This document shows, piece after piece, positions 52,576 to 62,700 of a stretch of DNA of 64,000 nucleotides. The position numbers and the translations under genes are program-made. This stretch comes from Candidatus Auribacterota bacterium (lineage in GTDB: Bacteria; Auribacterota; JAFGBW01; JAFGJP01), in the NCBI GenBank assembly GCA_023144635.1, contig JAGLFH010000041.1, positions 97,661-161,660 on the forward strand, read 5' to 3'. The notes below the pieces were generated by a model. It saw nothing but the letters and a program-made list of their open reading frames with translations. It had not been told where the DNA came from and ran no database searches. Each line of letters starts with the position of its first letter. Within the stretch, counting starts at the first letter, position 1.

Positions 52576-54000
52576 TTAACCTTTTATAACACCTAACGGC
52601 TTTAATCGGGCTATTTTCTTAACTAAACCTGCCCCTACGGCTGTATCTACTACTTCATCTATATTTTTATAGGCTTCCGGCATTTCCTCTATTATAGATC
52701 TGTTATTGAAAGCTTTTATAAAAATACCTTCTTTTTCTAATTCTTTCTGAATATCTCTTCCTTTTGCTTTTCTTATTGCCTGACGCCTGCCAAGCAATCT
52801 TCCTGCGCCATGACATACTGATCCAAAGGTACTATTTAAAGCTTTTTGTGTGCCTGTTGCTATATAGGAGTATCTTCCCATATCACCAGGAATTAATACC
52901 GGTTGACCTGCAGATATATATTTTGACGGTAGATTTTTGTGTCCTTCAGGAAATGCTCTTGTTGCGCCCTTTCTGTGTATTACTAACTGCTTTTCCTTTC
53001 CCTCTATTTTATGAGTTTCTAATTTTGCTATATTATGCGCTATTTCATAAATTGTTTTTAAGTTCAAGTCGCGCGGGCCTATTTCTAAGACCGTTTCTAA
53101 TGATTTTCGCACATTGTGTGCTATTATCTCTCTATTTGCAAAAGCGTAATTTACTGCGCAGTTCATTGCCCCAAAATATTGCTGACCCTCTTCAGATTTA
53201 AAAGGTGCACAACATAACTGCCTGTCCGGCAAGTCAATAGAATACTTTTCGGCTGCTCTTATCATTAATTTAATATAGTCATCACAAACTTGATATCCAA
53301 AACCTCTTGATCCGGTGTGAATTAAAACCATTATTTGATCTTTAAAAATATCATAGATATTCGCTACTTTTTTATCATATATAGATTCAACATATCCAAT
53401 TTCAATAAAATGATTACCAGCTCCAAGCGTTCCTAATTGTCTTCTTCCTCTTTCAAAGGCCTTCTTACTTATATTTTCAGGAATAGCTCCCTTTACGCAT
53501 CCCTGATCCTCTATATATTCCATATCATTTTCATTGCCAATACCTTGAGAATATACCCACTTAATACCATCTTTAAATACTTTTTCAGCATTTCTTAAAT
53601 TTAAATTGATATTACTTGTTGATCCGACACCAACAGGTACATTTTTGTATATTTCATTTATAATTTTCTTTATTCCTGTTGAGACTTGACCCTTGCTTAA
53701 TCCTGTTGACATTAATCGCACACCACAATTAATATCATAACCTACTCCGCCAGGCGATATTATACCATTTTCTAAATCAAATGCTGCCACTCCTCCTATA
53801 GGAAAACCATAACCCCAATGTATATCTGGCATTGCATAAGATGCTTTTATAATACCAGGTAATGTTGCTACATTTTTTACCTGTTCAAAACATTCTTCCC
53901 TAATAGAAGAAAGCATATTTTCTGTTACAAAGATTCTCCCTGGCACTCTCATCTTTTTTTCTTTTTCTATTTCAAAGCAAAAATCATTTATTTTCTTCAT
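52576..54000 (-). CDS. rtcB: RNA-splicing ligase RtcB
   Basis: The 474-residue protein has the RtcB motifs: MPDIHWGYGFPIGGVAAFD, SPGGVGYDINCGVR, GTLGAGNHFIEIG, LIHTGSRGFG and the guanylylated-His motif VCHGAGRLLGR. It joins 2',3'-cyclic phosphate or 3'-phosphate RNA ends to 5'-OH ends using GTP and Mn2+, in RNA repair. Its usual helper archease is encoded 1.5 kb away on the same strand. Confidence 0.95.
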   Translation of the reverse strand: MKKINDFCFEIEKEKKMRVPGRIFVTENMLSSIREECFEQVKNVATLPGIIKASYAMPDIHWGYGFPIGGVAAFDLENGIISPGGVGYDINCGVRLMSTGLSKGQVSTGIKKIINEIYKNVPVGVGSTSNINLNLRNAEKVFKDGIKWVYSQGIGNENDMEYIEDQGCVKGAIPENISKKAFERGRRQLGTLGAGNHFIEIGYVESIYDKKVANIYDIFKDQIMVLIHTGSRGFGYQVCDDYIKLMIRAAEKYSIDLPDRQLCCAPFKSEEGQQYFGAMNCAVNYAFANREIIAHNVRKSLETVLEIGPRDLNLKTIYEIAHNIAKLETHKIEGKEKQLVIHRKGATRAFPEGHKNLPSKYISAGQPVLIPGDMGRYSYIATGTQKALNSTFGSVCHGAGRLLGRRQAIRKAKGRDIQKELEKEGIFIKAFNNRSIIEEMPEAYKNIDEVVDTAVGAGLVKKIARLKPLGVIKG

Positions 54001-54067
54001 TTTTTTACTCCATTAACACAAATATTTTACTCTGAATTCTTAAAAGAATAATACATAAAATTAATTT

Positions 54068-55537
54068 ATGATGATATTTAAATTGTATTTCTTTAATATG
54101 AAAAAGATGAAATTCAATAAATATTCTCTTTTTGCAATAATAACAGCACTTTTTATTTGGATAATTCTTGGTTTTTCCCGCGAACATCTTGTTCCTTTCA
54201 ATTCTTCTATTGAAAGAGCATCTTTTTTATTAACAGGAGATGAACCTGAGTATCTTCTTGCAGCTTACAGCGTTGCGCATGATCTAGATATGGATCTTCA
54301 CAATAATCTTTTGGAGGAATCATGGAAAACATTTTGGATCCGCCCTGTATGCGGCCCATCTCACGGTGACTTTGCATATTTCAAACGCGTCTCTTCCTCT
54401 CTTTCAGATGAAAACAAAAGCAAATGGGGCAAAAAACAGCTTTTAGTTCATCGACCCGGAACAAGTATAATTATATCTTCTGTAACTTTTTTCAAAAAAA
54501 ATATAAGATGGTGGGCTTATTTTACTATTTCTACTCTTACGGCATTGTGTATCTTCTTTGTTACTATGAGATTACACCGGCACGAATTTCCAATAATATT
54601 TGTTGCTTTACTTTGTGCTTTTACCGTTATTTCACCGCCAAGCATATTTTATTCAAACCAGATCTTTCCTGAAATTCCTGTTTCTATGTTATTTCTTTTA
54701 TCATTTGTTTTGCTTTTAAAACCAAGTACATTAAATGTAATACTTGCTTCTTTTTGTATAGCTTTTTCTACATGGTTTAGCGATAGAGCTATTTTTCCAG
54801 CTATTTTTCTTGGAATAGCGTGTTTTCTTTTAACAAAAGGTAAAAAAATGAAGTCACTTGTTCTTTTTATCTTTATGATAAATGCTATTTTTCTGGCATT
54901 TTATTTTTATCGTAGATTTGGGGTACCATATCCTATTCACCACAATCCAAGAGTATCACCGTCACTTAATTACATCTTTAAAGGTCTACCAGGTATTTTA
55001 TTTGATAGGAATAAAGGCATATTATGGCTTTCGCCAATGCTCATTTTATCTCCTGTTGCATTTATTATGTGGTGGAAAAGTCGTCTATACCCTAAACTTT
55101 GTTTTTTTACAGGTCTTGCTTTTGCATCAAGTCTTCTTGCTGTTTCTTCCTTTCCTGACTGGTCAGGCGGCACTTGTCCTACCGGAAGATACGGAGTACT
55201 TTTTCAATGGCTAACTTTGCCTGCCTTTCTTGTATGGAGTAAATCCGGCATGAATACTAAACAAAAAGCAATGGTGCTCTTTCTGTTTTTTATCGGTCTT
55301 TTACAGACAATATTTATTTATGATCATCCTAACTGGTGGTATAGAAAATACAGTCCTATTTTTGAATATAAATGCCTTTACCCTATTTACAACGTTATGC
55401 CTGATATGCAGACAATTAATAAAATTGAGGTTTTAAAGGTCATGTTTTGGACATTTTCTTTTGCTCTTTATTCTTTAACAGCATATTTTCCTGTTACTGA
55501 AATAATTCAAAAAATATGTCTTAGAAAAAGAAAATAA
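54068..55537 (+). CDS. GT-C-like multi-pass membrane protein
   Basis: The 489-residue protein has about 11 membrane helices and an early periplasmic loop with RASFLLTGDEPEYLLAAYSVAHDLDMDL. The DEPEYL motif is like that of membrane glycosyltransferases and related proteins of the PMT/ArnT superfamily. Later it has HHNPRVSPSLNYIFKGLPGILFDRNKGILWLSPML. A start 30 nt downstream (KKMKFNKYSL) is an alternative. It lies on the opposite strand between rtcB and archease and has no clear link to them. Confidence 0.75.
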   Translation: MMIFKLYFFNMKKMKFNKYSLFAIITALFIWIILGFSREHLVPFNSSIERASFLLTGDEPEYLLAAYSVAHDLDMDLHNNLLEESWKTFWIRPVCGPSHGDFAYFKRVSSSLSDENKSKWGKKQLLVHRPGTSIIISSVTFFKKNIRWWAYFTISTLTALCIFFVTMRLHRHEFPIIFVALLCAFTVISPPSIFYSNQIFPEIPVSMLFLLSFVLLLKPSTLNVILASFCIAFSTWFSDRAIFPAIFLGIACFLLTKGKKMKSLVLFIFMINAIFLAFYFYRRFGVPYPIHHNPRVSPSLNYIFKGLPGILFDRNKGILWLSPMLILSPVAFIMWWKSRLYPKLCFFTGLAFASSLLAVSSFPDWSGGTCPTGRYGVLFQWLTLPAFLVWSKSGMNTKQKAMVLFLFFIGLLQTIFIYDHPNWWYRKYSPIFEYKCLYPIYNVMPDMQTINKIEVLKVMFWTFSFALYSLTAYFPVTEIIQKICLRKRK

Positions 55538-55554
55538 AAGAGATCTGAAAAATT

Positions 55555-55971
55555 TTATGTATCACAATATATATCACACTCTATGTGTTTGTCTATTGTT
55601 TTAATAACGTTTTTATAATATGTTACGGATTTTATTTCTCTTGTGGGGCCGTGTCTCAACTTGTTTATTTTTTCTCCCTTTACTTCAGCTTTAACAAATT
55701 TATTGCTAAGTTCTATTATGCTGAATTTACAAAAAATATAATTTTTAGTGCTCGTTAAAAAGTTTAATTCATTAAGCCAGTTTATTAAAAGCTCATCTTG
55801 GTCTGTTCCTTCAGCAAAAACATAGAAAGATCTTTTCTCTTTTATATTTCCTGTATCATTTATATGCGCATACAGTGCAATAGCAGCATTTTCAAAAAGA
55901 GTTTCTATGTTTTTACCAAAAACTTTAAATGCTATATCTGCTGTATGATCAATTTCAGTAAACTTTTTCAT
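55555..55971 (-). CDS. Archease (RtcB activator)
   Basis: The 138-residue protein has the archease start KKFTEIDHTADIAFKVFGKNIETLFENAAIALYAHI, the middle DELLINWLNELNFL and the end REIKSVTYYKNVIKTIDKHIECDIYCD. Known archeases help RtcB to guanylylate and widen its NTP use, with conserved acidic residues binding metal; the Asp in DHTAD and the Asp near the C-terminus are present. rtcB lies on the same strand downstream, past one opposing gene. Confidence 0.9.
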   Translation of the reverse strand: MKKFTEIDHTADIAFKVFGKNIETLFENAAIALYAHINDTGNIKEKRSFYVFAEGTDQDELLINWLNELNFLTSTKNYIFCKFSIIELSNKFVKAEVKGEKINKLRHGPTREIKSVTYYKNVIKTIDKHIECDIYCDT

Positions 55972-56230
55972 AAATATTACCTATAATATTTAAAGGATAT
56001 CAAAGGTATTGGTTCATGAAAATAGAAAACTATTCTTTTGGAAAAATGACAATTGATGGAAAGACATTTATTAGCGATCTGTTAATAGTAAATGAGAGTA
56101 TTCTTCCAGAATGGTGGAGAGCGCAAGGTCACGGACTTAGTATGAATGATATTGTCTGTATTCTTCAGATAAACATAAAAACATTTGTTCTCGGGTGCGG
56201 TTTTTCAAGCACTTTAACTGCATAATTTCA

Positions 56231-56329
56231 CAAGCTAAGTGTGCAACATATGCAAGGCATCAAATTCGCAGCTGTATTTAACATACTGCAAGAGTTTGAT
56301 AACGAAGCAGATGATGCACAATCAGCTTG
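56231..56329. repeat. Palindromic element, copy B
   Basis: CAAGCTAAGTGTGCAACATATGC on the left matches CAAGCTGATTGTGCATCATCTGC as reverse complement on the right. Each arm then reaches TCAAA. The left arm also shares TTCACAAG and ATGCAAGGCATCAAA with copy A. The centre differs from those of A and C. It sits inside the Mth938-domain gene. Confidence 0.8.
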
Positions 56330-56444
56330 CCTTAGGTAAAAAAAGCCGAAATTAATATAACAATTCCTAATAAAAATGAACTTATAAAAATTGTATTCAT
56401 ACATTTATCTCTATTTTATTCATTACTTACCTGCTGAAAGAAAG

Positions 56445-56472
56445 TAAAAAAAGACCCTTCGGCATCTTTTTA
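56445..56472 (+). other. Small hairpin inside broken Mth938 gene
   Basis: AAAAAGA and TCTTTTT pair around a short loop with TTCG. It looks like a terminator stem and lies in the non-homologous 140 bp between copy B and the C-terminal gene remnant. Confidence 0.35.
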
Positions 56473-56792
56473 TGAAATATGCAGGATAAAGGTATCTTCT
56501 TTAACAAGGAAAGCTCTTTTAGCTCAAAAAATTCATCTTATAGATGTATCTACTTCTAAGGCTGTCGAAGTATTTAACAACTGTAAGAATAAAAAAGAAA
56601 CTGCTTTTGGGTTTCATCTAACTTGTTAATAAATCTCTAGTCTGTATATTTTGAAGTTTATGGTAGCTATTGTAGGAGTTAACCAGCATGGCCGCTCTTT
56701 AGTAAAAAAAAGTCATTATAATCGACAAAACATCAATTTTGCATTTTATTGTTGAGATTTGACCTTATTTCTTTTAAGTCTCTAATTATCAA

Positions 56793-58037
56793 TTACATTG
56801 TCATCTGCTCTATCATGCCTATAAGAGGTAAGAACATAGCAATAACAATAAAACCTACGCCAACAGCAAGGGCAACTATTATGGCAGGTTCTATTAATGC
56901 AGTCATTGCTGTTATTGTATTATCCACTTCATCATCATATGCATCAGCAACTTTTGCGAGCATTTCACTTATTTTTCCTGTTTCCTCACCAACGCTTATC
57001 ATGCTTAATACTACAGGAGGGAAAACACCACCCTGTCTTAAGGGTGCAACCATTGATTCTCCTTCTTTTATATTAGCATTTACCATTTGAATGTTCTCAG
57101 CAACTATTTTATTACCAACTGTTTTACCTGTAATATCCAAAGCTTCAAGAATAGGAACACCACTATTTATAAGAGTACCCAGTGTTCTTGAAAATCGTGC
57201 GATCGATACTTTTTTGGCAAGATCTCCTGCAATAGGTGCTTTTAAAATAAATTTGTCAAAATAGTACCTGCCGCTATCGGTTGAAAAAATCATTTTAATT
57301 GCTATAAACAGTGAAGCTAATATTCCTATAAAAAGGATCATGTGTGATTTTAGAAAGTCACTTACTCCTATAAGGATTTTTGTCATACCCGGAAGTTCTG
57401 CCCCCATACCAGCGAACATTTTACTGAATTTAGGTACAACAAATGCCAGAAGAAAATAAACTATGCCACCCGCTATTGTTACAACAAATCCCGGATAAGC
57501 AAGGGAGCCTTTTACCTTTCTAGCCAGTTTTGCATTTTTCTCATAAAAACCAGCCATTCGCAAAAGGACTTGATCAAGAACACCCCCGGCTTCTCCTGCT
57601 TTTACCATATTTACAAAGAGGTCGCTAAAAACATTCGGGTACCTTTTTAAGGCATCTGATAGGCTGTTTCCGCTTTCAACAGAAGTTCCTGCATCTTCCA
57701 AGACTTTTCTGAAATAAGGACTTGTCTGTTGTTCAGCAAGAACTTTAAGGCTTCTTAAGATTGGCAGGCCTGCATCAACAAGCGTAGCAAACTGTCTCAT
57801 AAAAGCTACATACTCTTTTGTTTTTACTTTCTGAGCAAAAAAACCTACTCCTGATTTTTTTGTTGACCCCAAACCTCCTTTTCCACCAAAAGCTTTTTTC
57901 TTCTTCTCTGTAACAGATGTAGGATATAGGCCCATTTCGCGGATTCTGTTTATTGCTCCTACTGTAGAACCAGATTCTATAACACCGCTAGAGCTTTTTC
58001 CTTTTCCGTCCATTGCTTTGTAATCATAAAAAGTCAT
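56793..58037 (-). CDS. pilC: Type IV pilus inner-membrane platform protein PilC
   Basis: The 414-residue protein has the two T2SSF domains (about 75-195 and 275-400). Motifs seen are FMRQFATLVDAGLPILRSLKVLAEQ and RFSRTLGTLINSGVPILEALDITGKTVGN, with VGEETGKISEMLAKVADAYDDEVDNTI and a last hydrophobic stretch. It is the platform that the PilB and PilT motors act on. It starts 1 nt after the pilB stop and is the last pilus gene in the block; no pilin follows in the next 160 bp. Confidence 0.93.
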   Translation of the reverse strand: MTFYDYKAMDGKGKSSSGVIESGSTVGAINRIREMGLYPTSVTEKKKKAFGGKGGLGSTKKSGVGFFAQKVKTKEYVAFMRQFATLVDAGLPILRSLKVLAEQQTSPYFRKVLEDAGTSVESGNSLSDALKRYPNVFSDLFVNMVKAGEAGGVLDQVLLRMAGFYEKNAKLARKVKGSLAYPGFVVTIAGGIVYFLLAFVVPKFSKMFAGMGAELPGMTKILIGVSDFLKSHMILFIGILASLFIAIKMIFSTDSGRYYFDKFILKAPIAGDLAKKVSIARFSRTLGTLINSGVPILEALDITGKTVGNKIVAENIQMVNANIKEGESMVAPLRQGGVFPPVVLSMISVGEETGKISEMLAKVADAYDDEVDNTITAMTALIEPAIIVALAVGVGFIVIAMFLPLIGMIEQMTM

Positions 58038-58038
58038 A

Positions 58039-59739
58039 TTAATCCTCCATCGAACAGCGGGCCACTTCTTCTACAGTTGTTATACCCGCAAATACTTTAT
58101 TTAAACCATCTTCTAATAATGTAGTAAATCCGCGTTTTTTAGCAGCGTTCTTTACCATTTTTGCAGTACTCTGCGACATAATAAGCCGACGTATCTCTTC
58201 ATCAACAATTAACAGTTCATATATTCCTGTTCTTCCTTTATATCCTATTCCGGAACAATCTTCACAGCCTTTCCCGGCATAAAATTTTCTATCTTTTATG
58301 ATTTTTTTTTCTAATTTTAAAATATCTATCATCTCCTGAGAAGGGCTTATTTGCTCTTTACAATTTTTACAGATCTTTCTTATCAGCCTTTGTGCAAGAA
58401 TAGCTTCTATTGTAGAACAAATTAGAAAAGGCTCAATTCCCATATCAATTAATCTTGTAAGAGTACTTGATGAATCATTTGTATGGAGGGTGGTAAGCAC
58501 AAGGTGGCCTGTGAGAGAGGCCTGTATGGCCATTCTGGCCGTTTCTGCATCACGAATTTCCCCTACCATTATTCTGTCCGGATCTTGTCTTAGAATAGCT
58601 CTTAAACATCTTGAAAAGGTAAGGCCGATGCTATCTTTTATTGGAACTTGAACTATTCCTTCTATATCATATTCCACAGGATCTTCTGTTGTGATTATCT
58701 TTGAATCTATTGTATTTATTTTTTTCAGACATGAATACAGCGTTGTTGTTTTTCCTGCACCTGTAGGACCTGTTGAAATAAATATTCCATTTGGTTTAAA
58801 TATTATTTCCTCTATTTTTTTAAGGTTTTCTTTATCTATTCCTATCTGATACAGATCAAGGCTTACTGTTGATCTATCCAATACTCGCAGAACCACACTC
58901 TCACCAAAAGCAGTAGGGAGGGTAGATACACGAAGATCCACAACTCGTCCTTCAACATTTATTGAGATCCTTCCATCCTGCGGTAAACGCCTTTCTGCAA
59001 TATTCATCCTAGCCATGACTTTTATTCTTGATATTATTGCAAGACTAAGATGTTTGGGAGGAGGAACCATTTCATATAAAATACCATCGACTCTATAACG
59101 TATTTTAAACTCGTTTTCAAAAGGTTCAAAATGTATATCACTTGCCGTATCTTTTATGGCCTGAATAAGTACAAGATTAAGTAAACGCACAACCGGGGCA
59201 TCATTTACCATTTCTTCTATCTTATCAAGATCTATATCTTCAAGTTCTTCTTCGCCACCAAAACCCTGTAGTTCTTTCATCAAAGTTTCAAGGTTTGTTT
59301 CCTCTTTGCCATAGTAGCGTTCACTGCATTCAATAATATCTTTTTCTTTTGCAATACATATCTCAACAGGTGTTTCTAGAATAAAACGAAGGTCGTCAAG
59401 AAGGTTTGTATCAAGCGGGTCTGCAACGGCTATCTGCAATGTATCATGTTCAAATTTTACGGGAAAAATATTGTACATTTTTACCATAGACCCTGAAATA
59501 CGCTGAATAACTTTTTCATCAACTTGTGTATTATTAAGATCTATTATATTTATTCCCAGATGTTTACTTAAAAGAGAGATCAGCTGTTCTTCTGTTAGAA
59601 GATTACGTCCAAGCAAAACATCTCGAAAACTTTTTCCCTCTATTTCACACTCTGCATACGCATCATCTATGTCAATTTTTGATAATATACTATTATCTAT
59701 TAAAATCTTTTTTAGAAAAATATCTTTGTTAATTGACAT
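58039..59739 (-). CDS. pilB: Type IV pilus assembly ATPase PilB (copy 1)
   Basis: The 566-residue protein has an N-terminal MshEN/T2SSE domain (about 1-150) and the ATPase part. Walker A is STGPTGAGKTTTLYS, Walker B is RIMVGEIRDAETA and the His box is TTLHTNDSSSTL. A zinc-binding C-terminal Cys4 motif (CKNCKEQ, then GCEDCSGIGYKGRTG) is typical of PilB/GspE. It powers pilus extension. It lies directly between pilT and pilC. Confidence 0.93.
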   Translation of the reverse strand: MSINKDIFLKKILIDNSILSKIDIDDAYAECEIEGKSFRDVLLGRNLLTEEQLISLLSKHLGINIIDLNNTQVDEKVIQRISGSMVKMYNIFPVKFEHDTLQIAVADPLDTNLLDDLRFILETPVEICIAKEKDIIECSERYYGKEETNLETLMKELQGFGGEEELEDIDLDKIEEMVNDAPVVRLLNLVLIQAIKDTASDIHFEPFENEFKIRYRVDGILYEMVPPPKHLSLAIISRIKVMARMNIAERRLPQDGRISINVEGRVVDLRVSTLPTAFGESVVLRVLDRSTVSLDLYQIGIDKENLKKIEEIIFKPNGIFISTGPTGAGKTTTLYSCLKKINTIDSKIITTEDPVEYDIEGIVQVPIKDSIGLTFSRCLRAILRQDPDRIMVGEIRDAETARMAIQASLTGHLVLTTLHTNDSSSTLTRLIDMGIEPFLICSTIEAILAQRLIRKICKNCKEQISPSQEMIDILKLEKKIIKDRKFYAGKGCEDCSGIGYKGRTGIYELLIVDEEIRRLIMSQSTAKMVKNAAKKRGFTTLLEDGLNKVFAGITTVEEVARCSMED

Positions 59740-59743
59740 AATA

Positions 59744-60808
59744 CTATCTATCCAAATTTTTTATTTTGTGGATCAGCTGTTCCGGATCCTGAGCTTTTGT
59801 AACTGTATCTGCATATGAGATGAGACCTTTTGAATAAAGATCAAAAAGCCAAGCATCAAGTGTTTTCATACCATATTTTGCACCTGTCTGAATATCTGAT
59901 GTTATTCTAAACGTCTTGTTTTCACGTATAAGGTTTTGAATTGAAGGTGTGGAAACCATTATTTCAAATGCAGCTACACGGCCTTTCTGATTTGTTTTTG
60001 CAAGTAAAAGCTGAGATATGACAGCAAGGATTGAAGAAGCAAGCTGAGCTCTTATTTGTTCCTGCTGTGTCGGAGGAAAAGCATCTATTATTCTGTCAAC
60101 AGTTCTTGCAGCACCTGTTGTATGCAGTGTTGCAAAAACCAAGTGTCCTGTTTCTGCTGCAGTGATAGCGGCTTCCATTGTTTCAAGATCACGCATTTCT
60201 CCAACAAGCATAACATCAGGGTCCTGCCTAAGGCCACGCCGTAAAGCTTCTGTAAAAGAAGGAACATCAACTCCTATTTCTCGTTGAGTAACAAGTCCTT
60301 TCTTATGTTCATGGTAATATTCTATAGGATCTTCAATTGTGATAATATGTGCATCTCTTTCCTTGTTAATTGTATCTACCATACTTGCTAGTGTGGTCGT
60401 TTTACCACTTCCTGTAGGGCCGGTAACCAAAACAAGACCTCTAGGGCGAAAAAGTAGATCTTTCATACTGGTTGGCAATCCTATTTCTTCTAATCCAAGG
60501 ATAGTGTTTGGAATCAAACGAAGCGTAATACCATAAAAGCCTTTTTGTTTATATACAGATACCCTGAAACGTGCAAGATTTCCATACGCAAAACCAAAAT
60601 CTGTTCCACCTAGTTCCTGAATATTTTTAAGATGCTCTTCTGATGTAATACTTTTTACATATACTTCTGTTTTGTCTGGTGTCAACACATCAACATCAAG
60701 GCTTTCCAATCGTCCATCAACACGAAGAACAGGAGGTTTGCCAACAGTTAAGTGAAGGTCTGAAGCATTTTCATCCACAACTATCTGTAATAGTTCACTA
60801 ATTTCCAT
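59744..60808 (-). CDS. pilT: Type IV pilus retraction ATPase PilT
   Basis: The 354-residue protein has the short PilT plan: [30 protein letters not shown], Walker A ([18 protein letters not shown]), the Asp box, Walker B ([33 protein letters not shown]) and the C-terminal [12 protein letters not shown] close to the retraction-linked AIRNLIRE. It drives pilus retraction and twitching. A pilB gene starts 4 nt after its stop. Confidence 0.94.
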   Translation of the reverse strand: MEISELLQIVVDENASDLHLTVGKPPVLRVDGRLESLDVDVLTPDKTEVYVKSITSEEHLKNIQELGGTDFGFAYGNLARFRVSVYKQKGFYGITLRLIPNTILGLEEIGLPTSMKDLLFRPRGLVLVTGPTGSGKTTTLASMVDTINKERDAHIITIEDPIEYYHEHKKGLVTQREIGVDVPSFTEALRRGLRQDPDVMLVGEMRDLETMEAAITAAETGHLVFATLHTTGAARTVDRIIDAFPPTQQEQIRAQLASSILAVISQLLLAKTNQKGRVAAFEIMVSTPSIQNLIRENKTFRITSDIQTGAKYGMKTLDAWLFDLYSKGLISYADTVTKAQDPEQLIHKIKNLDR

Positions 60809-60899
60809 TCTTTACTCCTTTGTTTCTCTTATTCTAAAAATAAATGTTAACTAGTAAAAGTATACTCTTTTTCTTTTAAAAATTAAAAGAACGAGGATT

Positions 60900-62603
60900 T
60901 TAAATATCAGATTTAGTTACTCGAATAACTTCCTCTGCTGTTGTTTCTCCACTAAATACTTTCAAAACAGCATCTTTTTTCAAAACCCTCATGCCTCTTT
61001 CTACAGCAAGCTTTTTTATCTCCATGCTGGATGCATTGCGATATATAAGTTCTTGGATATGCTCATCTACAATAATAAGTTCTGCAATTGCAATACGGCC
61101 TTTATATCCGGTATTCTGACATTTAGGGCAACCTTTACCGTAAAAGAATTTTTTTCCTGAGATATCATTTTTTTTAAGATCAAGCAATCTTATTTCTTCA
61201 TTTGTTGGATCATAACTTTCTTTACATTCTACACATATTTTTCTAACAAGCCTTTGTGCAAGAATAGCTCTGATTGCTGAAGCTACCAAAAAAGGTTTTA
61301 TGCCTTGATCTATCAAACGCGTAACAGCACTTGGTGCATCATTTGTATGAAGAGTTGAAAAAACAAGATGTCCTGTAAAGGCTGCATTCATACATATTTT
61401 TGCTGTTTCAAGGTCTCTTATTTCTCCAACCATTATAATATTCGGTGCTTGTCTAAGGCATGTTCTTAATATAGATGAAAAAACAAGTCCGATATCTTCT
61501 CTTACCTGCACCTGATTTATTCCGGTAAGCTGATATTCAATAGGATCTTCTACTGTAATTATTTTAGTCTCTGGTTTATTCAAAAAATTAAGACAACCAT
61601 ATAAAGTAGTTGTTTTACCGCTTCCTGTAGGACCGGTTATTAAGAGCACTCCATTAGGAAGATTAATAAGCTCGTTCCATTTTTTTTCTATATCTCCTGC
61701 AAATCCAAGCTGGGAGAGACCGACAAGAAGATTTGATTTATCTAAAATTCTCATAACAATACTTTCGCCATGAGTACTTGGTAATGAAGAAACACGTATA
61801 TCAATATCTTTATTTATTATCTTTATCTTTATCTTTCCATCCTGAGGTAATCGTTTTTCTGCTAAAGACATATTAGCCATAAGCTTTACCCTCTGCAAAA
61901 CAGCTGATTGCAAATCTTTTGAAGGTGACTGCATTTCATGAAGAACACCATCTATGCGATATCTTACTCTAAAATTCTTTTCAAGAGGTTCAAGATGAAT
62001 ATCACTTGCCCTCATTCTAAAAGCATCAGATATCATAAGGCTCACCAGTTTTATGACGGGAGCATCATCGGATGATGCTCGTTCGGTACCTTCATCTAAA
62101 AATTCGACATTACCTTCCTGGTCTTCTGATGACACAAAACCGTTTTCATCCGTTAGCTCTGCACTTTGATCATAATATGTCTTTATTGCATTTAAAATAC
62201 TGCCTTCTGAAGCTACTACTCCTTCTATATCCTTTTTTAAAAGTAATCTTAGATTATCTATGAGATTTATATCTAAAGGATCTGAAAATGCTATTGTAAG
62301 AACACCATCTTCTTGACTTATAGGCATTATTTTATATTTTTTTGCAATCTTTTCATCTATTTGTGTAATAACTGAATGAGAGATTTTAACTGTACTAAGG
62401 TCTGCTGTCTGATACCCAAAATATTCTGCTACGTTTTGAGTAATTTCTTTATCTGTTGTCTTTCCTAATTTAACAAAAGCTGTTATCAAATTAGCATTAT
62501 TTTTTCTAATATATTCTTGAGCTTCTTCAAGGTCTTTCTCTTGAATAACTCCTGTTTCAATGAGAATATTTTTAATTACTTCCTGATTTTCAATATAGTT
62601 CAT
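60900..62603 (-). CDS. pilB: Type IV pilus assembly ATPase PilB (copy 2)
   Basis: The 567-residue protein has the same plan as copy 1: N-terminal MshEN-like domain, Walker A ([15 protein letters not shown]), Walker B (IIMVGEIRDLETAKICMNAAFTGHLVFSTLHTND) and zinc motif (CVECKESY, then GCPKCQNTGYKGRIA). It is a clear paralogue, not a recent duplicate, since the two differ along their length. It is followed by pilT. The two extension motors may serve different pili or a secretion machine. Confidence 0.92.
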   Translation of the reverse strand: MNYIENQEVIKNILIETGVIQEKDLEEAQEYIRKNNANLITAFVKLGKTTDKEITQNVAEYFGYQTADLSTVKISHSVITQIDEKIAKKYKIMPISQEDGVLTIAFSDPLDINLIDNLRLLLKKDIEGVVASEGSILNAIKTYYDQSAELTDENGFVSSEDQEGNVEFLDEGTERASSDDAPVIKLVSLMISDAFRMRASDIHLEPLEKNFRVRYRIDGVLHEMQSPSKDLQSAVLQRVKLMANMSLAEKRLPQDGKIKIKIINKDIDIRVSSLPSTHGESIVMRILDKSNLLVGLSQLGFAGDIEKKWNELINLPNGVLLITGPTGSGKTTTLYGCLNFLNKPETKIITVEDPIEYQLTGINQVQVREDIGLVFSSILRTCLRQAPNIIMVGEIRDLETAKICMNAAFTGHLVFSTLHTNDAPSAVTRLIDQGIKPFLVASAIRAILAQRLVRKICVECKESYDPTNEEIRLLDLKKNDISGKKFFYGKGCPKCQNTGYKGRIAIAELIIVDEHIQELIYRNASSMEIKKLAVERGMRVLKKDAVLKVFSGETTAEEVIRVTKSDI

Positions 62604-62700
62604 GAATATATTATTAAGTAAAAGTTATGGTTAATGAATTATATACTTCTATCATTAAATTCACAAACATTAAAAAAAGTGGAAAAAGATGAAAGGATTA

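Larger units (their letters stand above)
56016..56628 (+). pseudogene. Mth938-domain gene broken by an inserted repeat
   Basis: Part one (to the stop at 56225) reads MKIENYSFGKMTIDGKTFIS, then LPEWWRAQGHGLSMNDIVCILQ and FVLGCGFSSTLTA, which is the N-terminal two thirds of an Mth938/DUF498 protein. Part two, in another frame from about 56480, reads LAQKIHLIDVSTSKAVEVFNNC, then KKETAFGFHLTC, the expected C-terminus with the conserved HxTC end. Palindromic copy B and about 140 bp more lie between them. Mth938 relatives include a respiratory complex I assembly factor; the bacterial role is unknown. No working full-length protein seems possible. Confidence 0.82.
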
